Origin: Cerrena zonata
Taxonomy: Eukaryota > Basidiomycota > Agaricomycetes > Polyporales > Cerrenaceae
Assembly: GCA_038087015.1 (NCBI GenBank)
Contig: JASBNA010000046.1
Span: 309,131 to 373,130, forward strand
DNA length: 64,000 nucleotides
Direction: 5' to 3'
Shown: one piece after another, positions 58,634-64,000 of the stretch
Layout: each line of letters begins with the position of its first letter
Position numbering within the stretch: the stretch's first letter is position 1
Notes under the pieces: model-generated
Told to the model about the DNA's origin: nothing
The model's database searches: none
The model's input: only the letters and a program-made list of their open reading frames with translations
Position numbers and translations under genes: made by a program

Positions 58634-60307
58634 CTAGTCGTAGATACCGAAACTTGTGTCTGTCGATTCTTCGGCACGCTGTCATATTTCCAGCAGTGAG
58701 TATTCTCGGCGACATTTCAGATATACTAAAGCCAACTCACGCGGTTGTAGATACCAAAGCTTTCGTCCGTGTTAGAGGCCTACATTGCATGGGTCCTCGG
58801 TATTTTAATGACAATTGCAATCATCTCTTACCCGGTCATAGATCCCAAAGCTCTGGTCAGTGTTGGTATCCTGAACGACTTGTAAGTCTCGTTTGAATAT
58901 CCCCATTTTCGAGATATGCTTACCCTGTCGTATATGCCGAAACTCTGATCCGTGGAGGTGTCCTGTGTTATTTTCGCTTTAGACTCCGGTGTCCATGCTT
59001 AGGTAAGGAGAGACACATACGCGATTATATATCCCAAAGCTTTCATCTACTTGCTCTGCACGCTATGAGACAGATAGTGAATGATTTTATGCATCGACAG
59101 CTGTGTCAATCTGGCTTACTCGATCGTAAATGCCGAAACTCTCATCAGTTGTCGTTTCCTGGATCAAGATAATTAACGACCAATCACATCTGCGAGTAGG
59201 AAGATACCGACTCGATCGTAGATCCCAAAACTTTGGTCAACTTGTTTTCCACGGCGATCGTAAATACCGAAGCTCTGGTCAGTATTGGTGTCCTGCATTT
59301 CAATGGTAAGTCTCGGGAATCAAATACCGCAGCATTCAGACTTACCCTGTCGTAGATACCGAAGCTTTGGTCAACCTGTTCCTCTCGACGATCGTAAATA
59401 CCAAAGCTGGCGTCGGTGGTTGTTGCTCGCTAGATAGTGCAAGTTTTTATGATCTATTTTTTCGGAGTACGAGAAAGGGCTTACTCGGTCATAAATGCCG
59501 AAGCTTTGGTCCGTGTTGGTATCCTACATCTCGAAGGTATGTCCTAGTCATTAGCATCTACACGAAATATTGCTTACACGGTCGTAGATTCCAAAGCTTT
59601 CGTCAGTATCGGTGTTCTAGTCTTCGTTAGTGTCTGCCAATCCCACTGATAATTGGGATAGAGGTACTCACCCGATCATAGATACCAAAGCTTTCATCAG
59701 TGTTAGTGTTCTATGAATGGTTTTACGACATGGCAAGCATAATTCCGAGAAAGTTGCTCACTCGATTGTAAATCTTGAAGATTTCGTCTACGACGGCCTC
59801 CTCACGCTGGAATTCATCAGATTAGCAGCCATTGTGATGAGTGAGGCTGAAGGTTCCACCCACGCGGTCGTATATGCCGAAACTAGCATCGGTGGACTCT
59901 TCGCGCTGAGGTCCAGAAGTCAATGTCCCTCCACAACATACCGCGCAGGTACAACACTCACGCGGTCATAAATGCCGAAGCTAGAGTCGACAAGCTCACT
60001 CCTCTGGAGAGCATGAATGAGTAGTCCGCGACATTGAGCTGCGACCAGAAACTCTCCCTCACCTTGTCGTAAATTCCGAAACTGGCATCGGTGGATTCCG
60101 CTCGCTGTTGGAAGAGCTAGACGATCAGCGGGCTGTTATGCGTCTGCAGTGACAAAGAAGGGCCTTACACGGTCCAACTGTTGAAAACGTTCTCAGTAAG
60201 TATTATGTCCAGCGATGAATGCTTTCATTGCAACTTACAGGTAACGCTGTGGCGTATACGACAGCGAAGCCGGCGATGAAGAGCTTGAAGAAAGTGGAAG
60301 AGAACAT
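58634..60307 (-). CDS. Secreted SFGIYDR-repeat precursor encoded by mini-exons (putative dikaritin-type RiPP precursor)
   Basis: 17 exons on -: 60239-60307 (signal peptide MFSSTFFKLFIAGFAVVYA), 60171-60191, 60063-60116, 59962-60003, 59864-59905, 59762-59806, 59672-59710, 59578-59616, 59485-59523, 59346-59429, 59212-59292, 59120-59158, 59021-59062, 58924-58962, 58832-58870, 58741-58779, 58634-58678. Total 265 aa; every intron is phase 0 and 47-62 nt. Exons 3-17 hold 17 units of [T/V]D[E/Q/A/S/T]SFGIY[D/N]R; only exon 6 is degenerate (IFKIYNR). Eight KR/RR dibasic sites, five made across splice joints, fit Kex2-type cleavage. Fungal dikaritin precursors combine a signal peptide with repeated Tyr-containing cores beside UstYa genes; one starts 870 bp away. 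A peptide product is inference. Exon 2 joints are the least certain. Confidence 0.82.
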
Positions 60308-60381
60308 ATTGAATACTGGTGAGTTGTGGATAGCCAACAGCTTAGTCGAGGTTGCTAAAGACCCTCACTTTTTCATGCGGA

Positions 60382-60389
60382 CTTTTATA
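60382..60389 (-). promoter_or_regulatory. TATA box of the mini-exon repeat gene
   Basis: TATAAAAG on the - strand about 75 bp before the start codon at 60307. Confidence 0.5.
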
Positions 60390-60964
60390 CCTCTCCTAGC
60401 GTCTTAGTTTCATTACAGGGCCTTCTACAAGAAGAACATAGCTCTACCTTGAATGCAAGTCTTTGCAACAATTCCGTATGGTGAGTGCTACCATGTGATC
60501 ACCTCCCCTAACACTGTGATCTCTGAGTTTTTTTGGGCGTTGAATAAAGAACATCTGTACTATTTTTAGCATCTATGTGCTATGACCTGACACCGACACG
60601 GGTTGATTGACAGGATCAGAATACCTTGCTCCGGGATACGTGTAGCGACGCGTCAAGAAGCTCACCAGTTGACATGGGAAATCAACAGACATGTCTTACC
60701 AGAATGCGATTTATTTCCGCTACACTACTAACATGTAAGTTGCGCCCATAGTATGTGTCCGCAAGCGGGCTGATTGTTTTACAAATATTTAGCAGCTGAT
60801 CTGCCTGAAAACCTCTGTGGTTTCTACTGCTGGTTTCCCTTCATTTCTACCTGAGAACAGAGTCTGATCGTTCATTCTTAGACCGACCCTAGGCGATCGT
60901 GTATGATAATCCCGACGGGAGGTTAGTAGACACAATTCACACTTTGAGCTCACATGCTTTACAG

Positions 60965-61096
60965 ACCTACATTCTGATGCTGAACTTCCGCCGAGCGAGC
61001 TCCGACTTAGATAATACAGACGAAGAACAACATGCACTTCAGGAGATGAAGGCCGCTAGAAGATCTAGAGCGCTACCTGCGCCTCACAAACAGTAA
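60965..61096 (+). CDS. Possible terminal exon of a small unknown gene
   Basis: After an acceptor TTTACAG at 60958-60964, a 44-codon frame reads TYILMLNFRRASSDLD... and ends in a basic tail (MKAARRSRALPAPHKQ). The coding character looks real, but I could not join any upstream exon (an ATG at 60691 followed by GTAAGT is the best candidate) without a stop. It ends 77 bp before the UstYa start. It may be a small gene of the cluster or a chance frame. Confidence 0.3.
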   Translation, partial: TYILMLNFRRASSDLDNTDEEQHALQEMKAARRSRALPAPHKQ

Positions 61097-61173
61097 AATA
61101 GGCAACTGTTCATCTTGTCTCGCCGTAGGTATTCGACGGCAACCTCATATCGCCAATTCACAACTCCTGTGTC

Positions 61174-62174
61174 ATGGGAAACGACTCTGAATCTCACTAT
61201 ACCCCATTGCTCGACGATGAACCTGGCATGGACGCTGAGAGACCTGGAATGAGTGTAGCCAATGCTACACTCATTCCTTCGAAGGTCAAACGTACTATTT
61301 TGCTCTACCGCGGTCTTCTTGCTTCTCAGAGTTTTATCATTCTCGTGTTCATTGTGTTCAACTGGTCGAAATATTCCAAGGATCATCGGGCTACATGCTC
61401 GCAAGTGATTTATTGTGAGTTGCAATGTCTGTCCACGACCATAATTGTATTGATGACCTTGTCTTGGACAGCCCCCGCACAACACTTGCTTGAATATCAT
61501 CCAGTAACATTCAGCCAAGGGTTCGATAATTTGACTACGGTCTTTCAGGGTCCACCTTCTGATACGGTCGATAAAGCTTGGTCCGATCTCTACAATGGTA
61601 CGGTCTTCTCTCTCGCTGACGATAATCAGACCTGATACCACTCGCTTTTATTAGATTTCGGAATCTCTGAAGTTTCAGAGGAGGAAGCGAAACCGTTATT
61701 CAATCAGACCGTTTCCCGTCCTAATGGAAAATACTTAGTCGGACTTGCTGTCTTCCACGAGCTCCATTGTCTGGTAAGTACTACACCACCTCTGCTTACG
61801 TCGAAACAAACTAAACCTCCTCGTAGAATATGATCAGGAAAGCCTTACGTCCCGATTATTATAAGGACCCAACGAGTGGCGCCATTGGTGGTATCGAGCC
61901 CAAGAAGTTGGAGGAGCATGTCAGTCACTGCATTGATGATTTGCGCCAAAGCGCGATGTGTGCCAGCGACATAAGGTCAGTGTCGTACAACCTTCGAAGT
62001 GGACAATTATTCTAACCGCTACTTCTCACTTCTAGTCCGATCGTGTGGCACCGTAAGACTCCTGATTCAATTCCGACTCCTAGAATGGACGTGGTGCACA
62101 GCTGCCGCCGGTTTGACAAGGTGGTTGAATGGGCTAAAGCGCACCGAGCGGGAAGTACAGAGACGTCTATTTAG
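61174..62174 (+). CDS. UstYa-like oxidase (DUF3328 family)
   Basis: Five exons (61174-61414, 61472-61597, 61655-61773, 61827-61975, 62036-62174) give 257 aa. Layout: cytosolic acidic N-terminus, one membrane helix at about residues 50-66 (ASQSFIILVFIVFNW), then a lumenal domain with YSPAQHLLEYHPVTF, YQGPPS-like FQGPPSDTVDKAW, DLYNDFGIS, VGLAVFHELHCLNMIRKAL, EEHVSHCIDDLRQSAMCASDIS, PIVWH. Both HxxHC motifs (HELHC, HVSHC) that mark UstYa proteins are intact. UstYa enzymes perform oxidative cyclisation or halogenation-type steps on peptides and other products, and in dikaritin clusters act on Tyr-containing cores from a repeated precursor. Divergent from the repeat gene. A perfect 14-bp hairpin sits in exon 1. 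Confidence 0.88.
61246..61277. repeat. Perfect inverted repeat inside UstYa exon 1
   Basis: Arms GGAATGAGTGTAGC (61246-61259) and GCTACACTCATTCC (61264-61277), loop CAAT. Coding over its whole length (residues near GMSVANATLIP). Confidence 0.9.
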
Positions 62175-62395
62175 ACCTTGATATAGGTATGGTTGAGATA
62201 AACGGTAATGACGGTTGTGGTAGCTACATCGAGTAAGGTTTGAAATGTTGTGATGAAGCAAAGCATGTGGACCTACGTTATTGAGTATGAGAAAGAATGT
62301 ATGAGAGCGTTTATGACGCTCGTGCTGTTTCCTTCGACTGGTACTAGGTATAAAGGGGCCTCACACTCGAAGAGCAAAGCCCTACCCGCCTCATC

Positions 62396-62734
62396 ATGTC
62401 GAACACACATAATACGACGGCATCCAAGATGACACCGACTTCCTCTAATATCTCCTTATTGACAGCCACAACACATCCGGGTCTGTCATCTGACAGTTTA
62501 ATCCACAAGGTAGAGAGCCAACACGACTCACCCTAAAATTATAATTGAAGGCGTATGATATAGAAAGGGCCCTCATTGCCGAGTTCACCGCATCCCAAAG
62601 ACTTTGAAGCGTCCTTTGGCATGCTTTCCAGCGCCTTTGGATTCGGAGGAATGTCAGCTCCTGCCAAATTACCTAGGAGGGACACCGGCAAGAACGTAAA
62701 GCACAATGATGTTCCCAAGAAGAATGATAAATGA
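62396..62734 (+). CDS. Small basic protein B of the KDFEASFG family
   Basis: Two exons (62396-62509, 62564-62734) give 94 aa. Exon 1 is Thr/Ser-rich. Exon 2 contains HPKDFEASFGMLSSAFGFGG and a basic tail (KLPRRDTGKNVK). The intron falls at the same place (before K-K-G-P/S) as in protein A at 57488. A GTATAAAG box at about 62347 lies 50 bp upstream. It follows the UstYa gene by 220 bp on the same strand. No signal peptide, no recognised domain. Confidence 0.65.
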
Positions 62735-64000
62735 CGTGAGCCATTGCATCATTTGGTCGAGGTAGATACCATTCTGATTCAGGAGATACCGATTGTTGAA
62801 TACAGACGATGCGGAGGGGACCTTTATCGAATATACATTGATGTCCCGTTATACACATATGGTTCTTCTGGTTTTGTAAATAAGACTCTGGATAGCAATC
62901 CTAGTGGTGACCGGGAATGATCTAGTGAGTCGCGTTGGTTGTACTTGTGTGGAATGTATTCTTCGCTGTTAGGTGATGTCAGTCAGCTAAATTTGACCCG
63001 TGTAGGGCCATATGGGTCTATTAGGTGAGAGAATACTTACTGTGGCGTCAGGGTAGGCGATTCCCTCGTGTGAGCGGGACATATAGAATTATCAAATCAT
63101 TCGAAGGAAAGGTGTTCGTGAAATGTATCTGATTGTTCTGGGTCATTGTGTAGGCCACACAACAGTCGGAGTCTTCTTTTTTGTAAACAAATCAGGAAAA
63201 CGAGTCAGAAGTAGGGATGACGGGGGATGAACGATGGTCGTACAATTTTGAGTTCGATCAATTTTTTGCCGCCGCAATGTGTAAACAACATCATTCCGAC
63301 TGTGACAGAATCTGATTTCCACCGATCCGGCGACATCATCTACAGGAGTTGTCATAGACCTTATTGTCTCAAACCCTTAGGCCTTGTGCGTCAACGGCTT
63401 GTAACTGACATTGCTATTTTCTAAGAGACCTGGTCACGTCCCACCATATCCTGTCTGGACCATCTTCAATAGTAGTCGGCTCTTATGTGCCGGTGGACGA
63501 TAAATCTGTTCTACTGACTAGAAATACTAAGGAAAAGCTACCGGCAATAGACCGCACCATTTGATGACGAAGACACCAGCAGCCCTCTTCGCCGTCCCGA
63601 TCGTATCGACTTTCCCCTTTCGGTGCTGTCAGTGACGAACTATGGGATCTGCGTGGAATGACGACACGTAAAGGGTTAGTTGTATTACTCTTTACTGGTA
63701 ACCCATGATCTCCTAACGTTTAATAGCGTGGGGCGCGCAATAAATTTTGGTCTCTTGGGGATAACCGGGATATCTTGAGACTGGTAACTCGGGTATGAAG
63801 ACCTTCGCATTTATCCCCTTTAACATATTCCTGTAATATCCTGATTGAAGCGCCGTAGGAAACAAACGTCAGTATACATTTATGATTGTCTCGAGGAGAA
63901 ACCGGCACCGGTGCTAAGGCGGTCACCTCTTACCTGATCCCGAGCCACCTCCATTCTACGTTATAGAAAACACCACGTACTTTCGCACTGCGGTATGCCG
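62735..64000. other. Window end, no gene recognised
   Basis: Short frames only (for example 63227-63424 +, 63720-63926 -), none with family features. Confidence 0.45.

Noticed and set aside
58634..60116. Regularly spaced ~27-bp similar sequences resembling a CRISPR array
   Set aside because: The repeats are in-frame coding units and the spacers are GT-AG introns with branch-like sequences; the genome is eukaryotic.
1..64000. tRNA, rRNA or intact transposon genes
   Set aside because: I saw no cloverleaf with a B-box, no rRNA sequence and no transposase, reverse transcriptase or long terminal repeat frames; a tRNAscan and repeat search would be decisive.

Overview
The window reads as nuclear DNA of a mushroom-forming basidiomycete (Agaricomycetes). 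The basis is dense genes with many 47-67 nt GT-AG introns, no bacterial-type operons, and a multiallelic B (pheromone/receptor) mating-type region with several STE3-type receptors and short CaaX pheromone precursors. Exon structures were built by hand: splice sites were chosen so that joined exons stay in frame and match paralogs within the window.

Layout. 0-6.3 kb: two secreted or membrane Cys-containing proteins (the first unresolved), a GH85 endo-beta-N-acetylglucosaminidase, and an F-box-like/LRR-like protein. 7-29 kb: the B mating-type region, with five STE3-like receptor genes (starts 8943, 11682, 14580, 17971, 23599; all +) and six pheromone-like CaaX precursors (7270+, 14111-, 17190-, 21307+, 22772+, 28639+). 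All six are shorter than 60 aa. Five have a clear intron just 3' of the stop codon. A conserved protein of unknown function with a GC-AG intron sits at 25.8-26.7 kb.

29-55 kb: an expanded family of about 350-aa, roughly seven-TM proteins with identical intron positions. One copy is on - at 29.2-30.5 kb, one at 38.6 kb, and four lie in tandem at 46.6-54.2 kb followed by a decayed copy. Interleaved are a secreted 572-aa protein of tandem acidic/cationic amphipathic repeats (32.0-33.9 kb), a pair of paralogous unknown proteins (42.0 and 55.3 kb) bracketing the tandem array, gene-poor stretches, and a field of diverged noncoding repeats (44.3-46.4 kb).

57-63 kb: the most unusual part. A minus-strand gene (58634-60307) has 17 exons, all phase 0. 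It encodes a signal peptide followed by 17 copies of a 13-15-residue unit ending in SFGIYDR or a close variant. Most units sit on their own mini-exon. The next resolved gene, divergently transcribed, encodes a UstYa-type (DUF3328) protein with both HxxHC motifs. A secreted repeat precursor beside a UstYa oxidase is the signature of dikaritin-type fungal RiPP clusters, so this looks like an undescribed basidiomycete RiPP locus built by exon duplication. Two paralogous small basic proteins (57.5 and 62.4 kb) flank it.

How they relate: the receptors and pheromones would control mate recognition through prenylated peptides and G-protein signalling. The seven-TM array, the amphipathic-repeat protein and the RiPP locus are separate accessory systems on the distal side.
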